Assembly (NCBI GenBank): GCA_963819885.1 | Contig: CAWFXV010000032.1 | Coordinates: 251,632-315,631 of the forward strand | Length of the DNA: 64,000 bases | Origin: JACVRX01 sp963819885 | GTDB lineage: Bacteria > Actinomycetota > Actinomycetes > Jiangellales > Jiangellaceae | Direction of reading: 5' to 3' | Shown here: positions 27,604 to 38,278 of the stretch, piece after piece | How the letters are laid out: each line of letters opens with the position of its first letter | Numbering within the stretch: the stretch's first letter is position 1 | Notes under the pieces: generated by a model | Seen by the model: the letters and a program-made list of their open reading frames with translations, nothing else | Database searches by the model: none | What the model was told of the DNA's origin: nothing | Position numbers and translations under genes: made by a program

Positions 27604-28899
27604 ATGTCCGCAGCGGTGCCGCCCGCTGCCGTGGCTGGCCACCCGGCGGGACAGCGGAAGTTCTATCGACGCTCTGATGGCCGACTGATCGGCGGCGTGG
27701 CGGCCGGCCTCGCCCATCACCTCGGACTGCAGCCGCTGACCGTCCGGCTGAGCTTCGCGCTGCTCGCTGCGCTGAACGGGTTCGGATTGGTGCTCTACCT
27801 GGCGTTGTGGATCTTCACGCCGCTCGACCAGGCACAGCACGAGAAAGACGTTCCGGCCGGTATCGCCGCGGCGACTCGGTCGGGTAAACGCCGCCGACGG
27901 CTGCGCGGCCCTCGCGGAGGTGATCTCGGCCAGCTCGCCGCCCTCGTCGTCCTGGGTGCCGGCCTGATCCTGCTCGTCCAGCAGACCCCTCTCGGCCTGA
28001 GCGAAGCCGTCCTGGTCCCGTTGCTGCTCGGTGGGCTGGGCGTCGCCCTGATCTGGCGGACGGCCGACCAGCATGAGCCTGCTCTGGCGACGGCTACCTC
28101 ACCGCGGACACCGTGGCTTGCCGCCTTGCTCGGCAAGGGCCGCGTCATGACCGTGTTCCGCATTGTCGCCGGTGTGGCCGTCATCGTGGCCGGCGTCGTC
28201 GCCTTTCTGGTGGGGCAGGGGGAGCTGCAGGCGACCTTGGACAGCCTGCTGGGCGTGGCGGCAGTCATCGGCGGACTGGCCCTGATCATGAGCCCATGGC
28301 TGTGGCGCTTGTGGCGCGACCTGGAGACCGAGCGCAAGGAGCGGATCGTGACCCAGGAGCGGGCTGACGTCGCCGCACATCTGCACGATTCAGTCCTGCA
28401 GACCCTTGCGCTGATCCAGAAGCACGCACACGAGCCACGCGAGGTCGTCCGGCTGGCACGCAGCCAGGAACGCGACCTGCGGGGCTGGCTCTATGCCGAC
28501 CGGGCCGACGACGCGACCTCGTTCGCCGCTGCGCTGGCGAAGGCGGCCGCGGACATAGAGGACGCGCACGGTGTGCCGGTCGAAGTCGTCACCGTCGGCG
28601 ACGTCGAGATCGACGACCGCACCCGGGCATTGCTGAACGCAGCTCGCGAAGCCGCCGTCAACGCCGCCAAGCACTCCGGCGCGGTGAAGGTCGACATCTT
28701 CGCCGAGGTCGACGGGTCCGACATCGAGCTGTTCGTGCGCGATCGGGGTTCCGGCTTCGACCCGGACTCCGTCCCCGACGACCGGCTCGGTGTGCGACGC
28801 TCGATCGTCGACCGGATGGAGCGGCACGGCGGCACGGCGCAGATCCGCTCGACCGTCGGCGAGGGCACCGAAGTGCGTCTGTCGACCAGGAGGCCATGA
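27604..28899 (+). CDS. PspC-domain sensor histidine kinase (HisKA_3 / LiaS-like)
   Basis: The kinase has an N-terminal PspC domain (RRSDGRLIGGVAAGLAHHLG), several membrane helices up to about residue 240, the HisKA_3 phosphorylation helix VAAHLHDSVLQTLALIQKHA with its conserved His before Asp, and a GHKL ATPase domain with NAAREAAVNAAKHSG (N box) and DRGSGFDPDSVPDDRLG (G1 box). The start is uncertain: ATG 27604 fits the PspC domain, and TTG 27514 or GTG 27568 are in frame upstream. Its stop overlaps the response regulator in ATGA, so they form a two-component pair. Confidence 0.85.
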   Translation: MSAAVPPAAVAGHPAGQRKFYRRSDGRLIGGVAAGLAHHLGLQPLTVRLSFALLAALNGFGLVLYLALWIFTPLDQAQHEKDVPAGIAAATRSGKRRRRLRGPRGGDLGQLAALVVLGAGLILLVQQTPLGLSEAVLVPLLLGGLGVALIWRTADQHEPALATATSPRTPWLAALLGKGRVMTVFRIVAGVAVIVAGVVAFLVGQGELQATLDSLLGVAAVIGGLALIMSPWLWRLWRDLETERKERIVTQERADVAAHLHDSVLQTLALIQKHAHEPREVVRLARSQERDLRGWLYADRADDATSFAAALAKAAADIEDAHGVPVEVVTVGDVEIDDRTRALLNAAREAAVNAAKHSGAVKVDIFAEVDGSDIELFVRDRGSGFDPDSVPDDRLGVRRSIVDRMERHGGTAQIRSTVGEGTEVRLSTRRP

Positions 28900-29561
28900 T
28901 GACCGAGCCCGAGAGCCGTCCGCAGCGCCCGATCACGGTGGTTCTGGTCGACGATCACGCGATGTTCCGCACCGGCGTGCGGGCCGAGTTGGGGTCCTCG
29001 GTGGCGGTAGTCGGCGAGGCGGCCGACGCGCAGGAGGCAGTGCGGATCGTGCTCGAGAAGAAGCCGGACGTCGTGTTGCTCGATGTTCACCTGCCCGGTG
29101 GTGGCGGTGCCGAGGTCCTGCGGCAAGTGCACCCGAAGGAACAGGACGTGAAGTTCCTGGCGCTGTCGGTGTCCGACGCGGCTGAGGACGTCATCGGAAC
29201 GATCCGGGCTGGTGCCCGCGGATACGTCACGAAGTCGATCACCGGCGACGAGCTGATTGCCGCGATCAAACGCGTGGCGGACGGCGACGCGGTCTTCTCG
29301 CCGCGGCTGGCCGGATTCGTGCTCGATGCGTTCGCCGGCTCCGAGCCGCCGAGCGTGGACGACGACCTCGACCGGCTCACCGCCCGGGAACGAGAGGTCC
29401 TGCGCCTCATCGCCCGCGGCTACGCGTACAAGGAGATCGCCAAGGAGCTGTTCATCTCGGTCAAGACCGTCGAGACGCACGTGTCCGCCGTGCTGCGAAA
29501 GCTCCAGCTCTCCAACCGATACGAACTCACCCGCTGGGCCACCGACCGTCGCCTGGTCTGA
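28896..29561 (+). CDS. LuxR/NarL-family response regulator
   Basis: The 221-residue regulator pairs with the upstream kinase. The receiver domain (VVLVDDHAMFRTGVRAELG) has the phospho-acceptor Asp in VVLLDVHLPGGGG and the switch lysine in GYVTKSITGDEL. The C-terminal LuxR-type helix-turn-helix is LTAREREVLRLIARGYAYKE and ISVKTVETHVSAVLRKLQL. The divergent PspC/LiaF gene is the likely target; that is inferred from context. Confidence 0.9.
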   Translation: MMTEPESRPQRPITVVLVDDHAMFRTGVRAELGSSVAVVGEAADAQEAVRIVLEKKPDVVLLDVHLPGGGGAEVLRQVHPKEQDVKFLALSVSDAAEDVIGTIRAGARGYVTKSITGDELIAAIKRVADGDAVFSPRLAGFVLDAFAGSEPPSVDDDLDRLTAREREVLRLIARGYAYKEIAKELFISVKTVETHVSAVLRKLQLSNRYELTRWATDRRLV

Positions 29562-29578
29562 GCATCTCTTGCGCATCA

Positions 29579-29657
29579 GGAATGACCACGTTCACCACCC
29601 CTGCCGGTACATCACCATGGCTGCATGCCAAGTGATGTACTCACTCGCCTGGTGATG
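29579..29657 (-). repeat. dispersed intergenic repeat, copy B (inverted)
   Basis: Read on the minus strand this 79-base copy matches 62277-62355: CATCACCAGGCGA, a palindrome (29607-29640) built from GTACATCAC and GTGATGTAC, then GGTGGTGAACGTGGTCATT. The palindrome has mutated but still pairs with a one-base bulge. It lies between a response regulator and a membrane protein gene. Confidence 0.8.
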
Positions 29658-29670
29658 GCCGGGTGATCGG

Positions 29671-29685
29671 TACTCTGCGGCGATG
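29671..29685 (+). promoter_or_regulatory. leaderless promoter upstream of 29683
   Basis: TACTCT (29671-29676) is six bases before ATG 29683. The promoter lies just after repeat copy B. Confidence 0.55.
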
Positions 29686-30039
29686 GATGTCGTATACAAC
29701 ATCCTGGTCGTCCTGCATTTCCTCGGCCTGGCCAGCCTGATCGGCGGCTGGCTGGTTCAACTGCGGGCGGTCGGGGAGCGCTTTGTCAACGCCGCCATGC
29801 TGCACGGGATCTTGACCCAGCTGGTCACCGGCATCCTGCTGGTGGGCTTGGCGGAGGGGGTGGCATCTCTTGATCGCGACGTCGACACGGCGAAGTTCGG
29901 GGTCAAGCTGCTGGTCGCTGTCATCGTGGCAATCCTGTGCTGGGCCAACCGTCGTCGTCAGTACATTCCCAACGGGCTGTACTTCCTGATCGGGCTGCTC
30001 TCCATCGGTAATGTGGTGGTTGCCGTCTTCTGGCCGTGA
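29683..30039 (+). CDS. four-helix integral membrane protein of unknown function
   Basis: The 118-residue protein is almost entirely hydrophobic, with helices at about 6-26, 40-58, 72-88 and 98-117. It begins MDVVYNILVVLHFLGLASLI and contains LHGILTQLVTGILLVGLAEG. Similar short membrane proteins are common in actinobacteria, but I cannot name a function. The stop overlaps the helicase start in GTGA, so the two genes share a transcript that begins at the leaderless promoter. Confidence 0.75.
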   Translation: MDVVYNILVVLHFLGLASLIGGWLVQLRAVGERFVNAAMLHGILTQLVTGILLVGLAEGVASLDRDVDTAKFGVKLLVAVIVAILCWANRRRQYIPNGLYFLIGLLSIGNVVVAVFWP

Positions 30040-32438
30040 CCGACGAGCGTCGGTCGAACGGCCGTCTGCTCGGCCTCCTAGACTCGATGCTCGAGATGAG
30101 CGCCTTGTCCGACGACCTCTCGATGGCCGTCCCCGATCCTCTGCAAGAGGGTGCTGGCGGGCGTCGGCCCGACCCTGAATCGGTACTCGAGGGACTCAAT
30201 GGGCCGCAACGCGAGGCCGTGACTCACCTCGGGCCGCCCCTGCTCATCGTGGCCGGCGCCGGTTCGGGCAAGACCCGCGTGCTCACCCGACGGATTGCCT
30301 ATCTTCTCGCAGCTCGAGACGCCCACCCGGGTTCGGTGCTTGCCATCACGTTCACCAACAAAGCCGCCGGCGAGATGAGGGAGCGGGTGGCGGCGCTCGT
30401 TGGCCGGCGGGCCAATGCGATGTGGGTGTCGACCTTCCACTCGGCCTGCGTCCGGGTTCTGCGCCGGGAGGCCAAGCGGTTCGGGTTCACGTCGTCGTTC
30501 ACGATCTACGACCAGACCGACTCCGAACGACTCATGCGGCTCGTGTGCCGCGATCTCGACCTCGACCCGAAGCGCTACCCGCCACGGCAGTTCAGCAACA
30601 AGGTCAGCGCAATGAAGAACGAACTCATCGACCACGAAACAGCCGCTGCGCGCGCCGCTACCCAGCACGAGAAGCTCGTCGCCGAGGCATACGGCATCTA
30701 CCAGCGCCGGCTGACCGAGGCCAACGCCTTCGACTTCGACGACCTCATCATGACCACCGTCCACCTGATCCAGGCCTTTCCCGAGGTCGCCGAGCACTAC
30801 CGCCGCCGGTTCCGGCATGTTCTCGTCGACGAGTACCAGGACACCAACCACGCCCAGTACGTGCTCGTCCGCGAACTGGTCGGCACCAGGCAGCGGCGGA
30901 CGGTCGACGGCGATCTGGTCGGGTCGTCGTCGACGCCGGAGCTGGCGCCGGCCGAGCTCTGTGTCGTCGGAGATGCCGACCAGTCGATCTATGCCTTCCG
31001 CGGTGCGACGATCCGAAACATCCTCCAGTTCGAGGCTGACTACCCCGACGCCCGGGTGATCATGCTCGAACAGAACTACCGGTCGACGCAGACGATCCTG
31101 TCCGCGGCGAATTCCGTCATCTCCCGCAACCCTGACCGCAAGCCGAAGCGGCTGTGGACCGATACCGGCGACGGACCGAAGGTCGTCGGGTACGTCGCCG
31201 ACGACGAGCACATGGAGGCACAGTTCGTCGCCGAGGAGATCGACCGGCTGGGCGACGACGCCCTGGCGAAGCCAGGCGAGGTAGCCGTGTTCTATCGGAC
31301 GAACGCTCAGTCCCGGGTGCTCGAGGAGGTGTTCGTCCGGGTCGGGCTGCCCTACCGGGTTGTCGGCGGCGTCCGCTTCTACGAGCGGCGAGAAGTCCGC
31401 GACGCGCTCGCCTACCTGCGCACGCTGGCCAACCCCGACGACTCAGTGTCATTGCGCCGGATCCTCAACGTCCCGCGTCGGGCCATCGGCGACCGTTCCG
31501 AGAGTCTGGTCGAGGCGTTTGCGCAGCGGGAGGGGATCACGTTCTGGCAGGCCCTGCGCCGGGCCGCCGACGCGCCGGGGATCGCATCCCGATCTGTCCA
31601 CGCGATCGAGTCGTTCGTTTCGTTGATCGACGAGTTGCGCTCACTGGTGGCCGACGGGGAGAGGCCGGCGGCGATTCTCGAGGCGGTGCTCGAGCGCACC
31701 GGCTACTTGGCCGAGCTGGCAGCGTCGGATGACCCTCAGGACGAGACCCGCACCGACAATCTGCGTGAGCTGGTGGCTGTCGCGGGTGAGTTCGAGGCGT
31801 CGGCGGTAGACGACGAGGGTACGACCCTGAACGGGTTCCTGGAGCGGGTCAGCCTGGTCGCCGACGCCGACGAGATTCCCGAAGGTGAGGATCACGGCGG
31901 CGTCGTGACGCTGATGACGCTGCACACCGCCAAAGGCCTGGAGTTTCCGGTCGTATTCCTGACCGGGCTCGAGGACGGCGTCTTCCCACACCTGCGGTCC
32001 CTGTCCGAGCCGCGTGAGCTCGAGGAGGAACGGCGACTCGCCTATGTCGGGATCACTCGGGCGCGTGAACGCCTGTACCTGTCGCGGGCAGTTGTCCGGA
32101 GCGCTTGGGGTGCACCCAGCCACAATCCACCATCTCGGTTCCTCGACGAGATTCCGGTCGAGCTCTTGGACTGGCAGCGGACGGAGGCCGAACAGACCCG
32201 CTGGGCGGCCCGACCGGACCGGCCTTTGTCCGCGCGACGTTCGACCCCGACGGCCCGCCCGCCGGAGCGGCCGATTCCCGCGCTTTCCGCTGGGGACCGG
32301 GTCACCCACGACGCGTTCGGGCTGGGCACCGTCGTGGCGACCTTCGGAACCGGAGAGCATGCCCAGGCCACCGTCGACTTCGGCGGGTCGGGGTTGAAGA
32401 CGCTGCTTCTTCGCTATGCCCCCGTCACCAAGCTGTAG
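30036..32438 (+). CDS. pcrA: UvrD/PcrA-type ATP-dependent DNA helicase
   Basis: The 800-residue superfamily 1A helicase acts in nucleotide excision repair and replication-fork clearance. It shows NGPQREAV (Q motif), IVAGAGSGKTRVLTRRI (Walker A), ITFTNKAAGEMRERV, LVDEYQDTNHAQY (motif II), VVGDADQSIYAFRGA (motif III), LEQNYRST (motif IV), LMTLHTAKGLEFPVVF (motif V) and AYVGITRARERLYL (motif VI). The C-terminal Tudor-like domain ALSAGDRVTHDAFGLGTVV contacts RNA polymerase in relatives. Its last 338 bases are duplicated at 34312-34647. GTG 30036 overlaps the upstream stop. Confidence 0.95.
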   Translation: MTDERRSNGRLLGLLDSMLEMSALSDDLSMAVPDPLQEGAGGRRPDPESVLEGLNGPQREAVTHLGPPLLIVAGAGSGKTRVLTRRIAYLLAARDAHPGSVLAITFTNKAAGEMRERVAALVGRRANAMWVSTFHSACVRVLRREAKRFGFTSSFTIYDQTDSERLMRLVCRDLDLDPKRYPPRQFSNKVSAMKNELIDHETAAARAATQHEKLVAEAYGIYQRRLTEANAFDFDDLIMTTVHLIQAFPEVAEHYRRRFRHVLVDEYQDTNHAQYVLVRELVGTRQRRTVDGDLVGSSSTPELAPAELCVVGDADQSIYAFRGATIRNILQFEADYPDARVIMLEQNYRSTQTILSAANSVISRNPDRKPKRLWTDTGDGPKVVGYVADDEHMEAQFVAEEIDRLGDDALAKPGEVAVFYRTNAQSRVLEEVFVRVGLPYRVVGGVRFYERREVRDALAYLRTLANPDDSVSLRRILNVPRRAIGDRSESLVEAFAQREGITFWQALRRAADAPGIASRSVHAIESFVSLIDELRSLVADGERPAAILEAVLERTGYLAELAASDDPQDETRTDNLRELVAVAGEFEASAVDDEGTTLNGFLERVSLVADADEIPEGEDHGGVVTLMTLHTAKGLEFPVVFLTGLEDGVFPHLRSLSEPRELEEERRLAYVGITRARERLYLSRAVVRSAWGAPSHNPPSRFLDEIPVELLDWQRTEAEQTRWAARPDRPLSARRSTPTARPPERPIPALSAGDRVTHDAFGLGTVVATFGTGEHAQATVDFGGSGLKTLLLRYAPVTKL

Positions 32439-32551
32439 CGGCTCCTCTGGACGGCGCTATCGCCTGATCGTCATTTCCGCACCTGCGCCGTCGAGGTACG
32501 TCAGGCCGGGCGCCATCTGTCGATGAACGCCCGGCCTGACGTGTCGCAGAA

Positions 32552-34207
32552 TCAGGCAGCGCCACGTGCCTCGTGCAGACCGCCGCCCTCCTCAGCGAAC
32601 GTGCCCTCCGGGCCCGCCGGTGCCGGCAGCTCGTAGCCGGGGGGACCCGGTACGTTCTTGCCGGGAACGCCATTCACGGACTCGGTCGAGTACGCGAACG
32701 TGAGCATCGCGAACGCGATCAGGTCGCTATTGACGTCCAGCGCGTGCAGATCGACGTTGAAGAAGGTGTCGCAGGCCAGGTGGTAGCACTGGTCGAATTG
32801 CTCGCCGGCCGTGCCGCCCCAGATCGCCTCCTGCGCCTCGGTCTTGATCACCTCGGCACCGGTGAAGAGACCGCTCGAGGGGATGCCGGCCAGGATGAAC
32901 GCCTCGTAGTCGCTCCTACCGGAGAACTCCGTGTCATCGTAGGGCTCGCCTGTCAATGTGTAGTAGGACTCGTAGACGTCCTCGATGGCCTCCGAGCCCG
33001 GCGGGATCGGCACGCCCGGCGGCGCCGGGAACGTGGACTCGTCGGCGTCGTAGACCATGAAGATGTAGTTCGGCGAGCCGACCATGTCGTAGTTCATGTA
33101 CAGCGCGATGCGGTCGAGCTCAGCCTGCGAGAGGCCGTCGACATAGTCGTGCGAGCCGACGAGACCCTGTTCCTCGGCGGCCCACCAGGCGAATCGCAGC
33201 GTGTTCTCCGGGTTGAGGTTGGCCATCAGCAGAGCGGTCTCGAGGAGTGCCGCGGAGCCGGAGCCGTTGTCGTTGATCCCCGGACCCTCGGTCACGCTGT
33301 CGAGGTGGGCGCCGGCCATCACAACGTTGTCCTCGTTCTTGCCCGGCAACTCCGCGATGACGTTGAAGTCGGTGCGGGTCTCGGACTCAACGGCGACCCG
33401 CGCCGTCAGGGCCTGCGACAGCGCTTGGCCGTCGGCGAAGCTCGCGCCCACGACGGGGATGGATATCGTAAGAATATCGCTATCGGGCGGCGGAACAGCA
33501 TTGCCAACGATCAGGTCCACTCGGGTGGGATCATTGCCCTGGTTGAAGATGACGACCGCCGATGCGCCGGCGGCTTGGGCGTTGACTGCCTTGAGAGCGA
33601 AGCTGCATCCACCGCGCTGGATCAGTGCGATGTTGCCGGCGGGGAAGCCGGCGAAGTCGTCGGTACCGCCGGGGTCTGCCACGATCGGTGCGCCAACGGC
33701 CGCCTCCGTGAAGGCTCCGTCGCAACCACTCGTGCTCGCCCGCGGTGGCGCGAGATTGATGTCGACCGCGGTGATCGCTGTCGACACGTCACCGGCGCCG
33801 CTGCCGGAGAACACGCCGGTCTCGTAGTCTTCCGCGACCGGCGTGAGCTGGCTCAAGACCGGCGGGAAGTTGAACGTGATCTGGACCGGGTCGAGTGTCA
33901 CCTCGTAACCGGCATCCTCCAGCAGCCCGGCGACGTAGTCGACGCTGTCCGCGTAGCCTACGGTGCCCGCGGCCCGAGTGCCCGGGTAGACCGGCTCCAT
34001 GCTGTTGTCGGCAATCTTCTGGAACTCTGCCTGGTGTTCGCGTACACCTTCGACGGTCACGCATTCCAGCAGCTTCTGGTAGGTGTTGTTGCTGCGGTTG
34101 TCGCAGGCATCGCCTGGCTGCGCCAGCGCCGCCGATGCGGGCGCCAGCATGCTCAAGGTCAAGGTTGTCATTCCCACGACGGTTACCCGTCGTCGCATTC
34201 CCGGCAT
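32552..34207 (-). CDS. secreted M28-family zinc aminopeptidase with a PA domain
   Basis: The 551-residue protein has a signal peptide (about 1-29, MRRRVTVVGMTTLTLSM... ending ASAALAQ). A protease-associated insert spans about 130-275 (GNIALIQRGGCSFALKAVNA), followed by a Zn-peptidase domain. Zinc and catalytic residues are His301 (AGAHLDSVTEGPG), Asp313 (GINDNGSGSA), Glu345-Glu346 (AAEEQGLVGSHDY), Asp374 (MNYDMVGS) and His476 (CYHLACD). It resembles Streptomyces secreted aminopeptidases and should release N-terminal residues outside the cell. ATG 34207 follows the Shine-Dalgarno GGGGAGGG. The gene sits between pcrA and a partial second copy of the pcrA 3' end. Confidence 0.9.
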   Translation of the reverse strand: MPGMRRRVTVVGMTTLTLSMLAPASAALAQPGDACDNRSNNTYQKLLECVTVEGVREHQAEFQKIADNSMEPVYPGTRAAGTVGYADSVDYVAGLLEDAGYEVTLDPVQITFNFPPVLSQLTPVAEDYETGVFSGSGAGDVSTAITAVDINLAPPRASTSGCDGAFTEAAVGAPIVADPGGTDDFAGFPAGNIALIQRGGCSFALKAVNAQAAGASAVVIFNQGNDPTRVDLIVGNAVPPPDSDILTISIPVVGASFADGQALSQALTARVAVESETRTDFNVIAELPGKNEDNVVMAGAHLDSVTEGPGINDNGSGSAALLETALLMANLNPENTLRFAWWAAEEQGLVGSHDYVDGLSQAELDRIALYMNYDMVGSPNYIFMVYDADESTFPAPPGVPIPPGSEAIEDVYESYYTLTGEPYDDTEFSGRSDYEAFILAGIPSSGLFTGAEVIKTEAQEAIWGGTAGEQFDQCYHLACDTFFNVDLHALDVNSDLIAFAMLTFAYSTESVNGVPGKNVPGPPGYELPAPAGPEGTFAEEGGGLHEARGAA

Positions 34208-34276
34208 AAGCCCTCCCCTTCGAGGTCATGCTGCTTGGCTGCCACAACATGAGGCGCGGCGTCACGCCCGACGCCG

Positions 34277-34305
34277 ACGCTAGCTGTGACACCACGGCGC
34301 GTAAA
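34277..34305 (-). promoter_or_regulatory. predicted promoter of the M28 peptidase gene
   Basis: On the minus strand TTTACG (34305-34300) and TAGCGT (34282-34277) are separated by 17 bases. The -35 lies only seven bases from the edge of the duplicated pcrA segment, so the promoter came with the peptidase gene. Confidence 0.45.
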
Positions 34306-34311
34306 GGGGGG

Positions 34312-34647
34312 GCGCTTGGGGTGCACCCGGTCACAATCCGCCGTCTCGGTTCCTCGACGAGATCCCGGTCGAGATGGACTGGCAGCGGACGGAGGCCGAA
34401 CAGACCCGCTGGGCGGCCCGACCGGACCGGCCTTATGTCCGCGCGACGTTCGACCCCGACGGCCCGCCCGCCGGAGCGGCCGATTCCCGCTCTTTCCGCT
34501 GGGGACCGGGTCACTCACGACGCATTCGGCCTGGGCACCGTCGTGGCGACCTTCGGATCCGGTGAGCATGCCCAGGCCACCGTCGACTTCGGCGGGTCGG
34601 GGTTGAAGACGCTGCTTCTGCGCTACGCCCCCGTGGTCAAGCTCTAG
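34312..34647 (+). pseudogene. second, truncated copy of the pcrA 3' end
   Basis: Bases 34312-34647 match 32101-32438 at about 93-94 percent by eye, from GCGCTTGGGGTGCACCC to the stop codon. The copy has no start. It differs by a 3-base deletion near 34374, a one-base insertion near 34434 that breaks the pcrA frame, and about 18 substitutions, many at third codon positions. The C-terminal GDRVTHDAFGLGTVV coding segment is intact. The sequences on both sides are unrelated. It overlaps the ROK gene stop by four bases. Confidence 0.88.
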
Positions 34648-35714
34648 CTTCCAGCGTCTTTCGCTGATCCAGAATGGCGCCGTCCGAGCAAAGCCGAGGA
34701 GTCCTTGACCGATTCGAGGGCGGCAATTGCAGCCCCTCGTGCGCCGGCCATGTCGAGATCTGACACTAGGGCGAAGGTCGCCACTCGCGCCTGTTCTTCG
34801 CGGAGCGCCGTGTACTCCCGCACTTTGGCTAAGAACCACTCACGAAAGCGCGGCGTCGTCTCCACGACGCCACCACCCAGGAAGTAGGTGCTGGGATCGG
34901 TGAAGTTGGCCGCGATCGTGAACAACCGTCCCAACGCCATGGCCTGCTGTTCGAAGATCTCGAGGGCCAGCGGATCTCCTCGCTCGCCGTACCCGCGGAC
35001 CAGCTTGGCAGCCTCCCCCGGCGGCTTGACGTTGCCCAGTTCGTGGCCGTCGAACCGGGTCAGCCAGAACGGCAGCAAGTTGTTCTTGATCCCGGTCAGG
35101 GAAGCGACGCTCTCGGCGTCACCGACGAAGCCGCAGTTGCAGTAGGGAATCGGCTGCCCCTCGGCTAGTAGCCCGTGCAGCGGGATGGGAACGTGGCCCA
35201 GTTCACCGGCCATCCCGACGGCACCTCGCACGACTCGGCCCGCCACGATCACCCCACCGCCTAACCCGGTGCCCACGATCGCCGCGATGGACGAGTGCCG
35301 TCCCGCCTCAGGCCCGTAGCGCATATGGTGGGCGTACAGCGCAGCGGCGTTGGCGTCGTTGTTATAGACGACGGGTAATTGCAGACGGCTTTCCAGCGCG
35401 CCGCGAACGTCGAACCCGCGCCAGGCCGGATGAGAGAAGTTAGTGGATCCCTTGGACGAGATGACGCCATCCGCGTTGGCCGGGCCCGGGGTGTCCAATC
35501 CTACGGCGCGCACAGATGCCCGTGCCGTGCCAGTGAGCTCCAGGACGTGGTCCAGGGCTTGGACCAGGGCGTCGACGGCGGCGTCCGGCCCTTCCTGCAC
35601 GCGGCTGGGCGTCTCGACAAGCCGATCGACGAGAAATAGCCCCGACGCGTCGAGGACCGTGGCGTTGTTAACCGTGCCGCCATTGTCCAGGCCGACGATG
35701 ACATGCGAGGTCAT
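34644..35714 (-). CDS. ROK-family sugar kinase
   Basis: ROK proteins are ATP-dependent sugar kinases or sugar-responsive regulators. The 356-residue product has no DNA-binding domain, so it is a kinase. It has the N-terminal phosphate loop VIVGLDNGGTVNNATVLD, the sugar-binding VVYNNDANAAALYA, GTGLGGGVIVAGRVVRGAVG and the zinc-type motif CNCG in IPYCNCGFVGD. The substrate is not evident. It lies 15 bases after sdhB and in the same direction, so it may be the last gene of that transcript. Confidence 0.85.
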   Translation of the reverse strand: MTSHVIVGLDNGGTVNNATVLDASGLFLVDRLVETPSRVQEGPDAAVDALVQALDHVLELTGTARASVRAVGLDTPGPANADGVISSKGSTNFSHPAWRGFDVRGALESRLQLPVVYNNDANAAALYAHHMRYGPEAGRHSSIAAIVGTGLGGGVIVAGRVVRGAVGMAGELGHVPIPLHGLLAEGQPIPYCNCGFVGDAESVASLTGIKNNLLPFWLTRFDGHELGNVKPPGEAAKLVRGYGERGDPLALEIFEQQAMALGRLFTIAANFTDPSTYFLGGGVVETTPRFREWFLAKVREYTALREEQARVATFALVSDLDMAGARGAAIAALESVKDSSALLGRRHSGSAKDAGS

Positions 35715-35729
35715 GTTGCCATCTCTCCC

Positions 35730-36523
35730 CTAGACGCGGCGGAAGATCAGGGCGCGCTTGACCTCCTGGATCGCCTTGGTGACCTCGATGCCGCGCGGAC
35801 AGGCCTCAGTGCAGTTGAAGGTCGTGCGGCAGCGCCAGACGCCTTCCCGGTCATTGAGGATTTCCAGCCGTTCGTCGGCGCCCTCGTCGCGACTGTCGAA
35901 GATGAACCGATGCGCGCCGACGATCGCCTGCGGCCCGAAGTACTGACCGTCGTTCCAATAGACCGGGCACGACGTCGTGCAGGCCGCGCAGAGGATGCAC
36001 TTCGTCGTGTCGTCGTAGCGTTCGCGGTCCTCCTGTGACTGCAGCCTTTCACGCGTCGGCTCGTTGCCGGTCGTGACGAGGTAGGGCATGACCGATCGGT
36101 AGGCCTCGAAGAACGGCTCCATGTCCACGATGAGGTCCTTGAGCACCGGCAGGCCTTTGATCGGCTCGACGGTGACCTCGGACTCCGGGTCGACGTCCTT
36201 GACCAGGGTCTTGCAGGCAAGCCGGTTACGTCCGTTGATCCGCATGGCGTCGGAGCCACAGATGCCGTGTGCGCACGAGCGCCGGAACGTCAGCGATCCG
36301 TCGATCTCCCACTTCACCTTGTGCAACGCATCGAGCAGCCGGTCGGTCGGCTCAGCGGAGACAGTGTAGGTCTCCCAGTGCGGTTCGGTGTCACGCTCAG
36401 GGTCGTATCTGCGGATCTTCAGCGTGAGGTCGAAGCTCTTCGACACCCACTTGTACTGCTGTGCGCCGGGCATCTCGCGCCGTGAAGCCGGCAGGTAGGG
36501 GTCGAGGGCCGGATCGGTCGCCA

Positions 36524-36524
<1 letters not shown>
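35730..36524 (-). CDS. sdhB: succinate dehydrogenase iron-sulfur subunit
   Basis: SdhB carries electrons from FAD to the membrane anchor. The 264-residue protein has the [2Fe-2S] cysteines in RRSCAHGICGSDAM and RLACKTL, and the [4Fe-4S]/[3Fe-4S] ligands in CILCAACTTSCPVYW and CTEACPRGIEVTKAI. The ATG overlaps the sdhA stop by one base (TGATG), so translation is coupled. It is the second flavoprotein/iron-sulfur pair of this window. Confidence 0.95.
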
Positions 36525-38266
<1,742 letters not shown>

Positions 38267-38278
38267 GATCCCGCCTCT

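Noticed and set aside
32573..34252. 559-codon plus-strand frame opposite the M28 peptidase gene
   Set aside because: The peptidase frame has a signal peptide, zinc ligands and a Shine-Dalgarno. The opposite frame has none of these.
32101..34647. Transposon or integrase-mediated insertion of the peptidase gene
   Set aside because: No transposase, integrase, terminal inverted repeats or short target duplication is visible. The flanking repeat is the pcrA 3' end itself.
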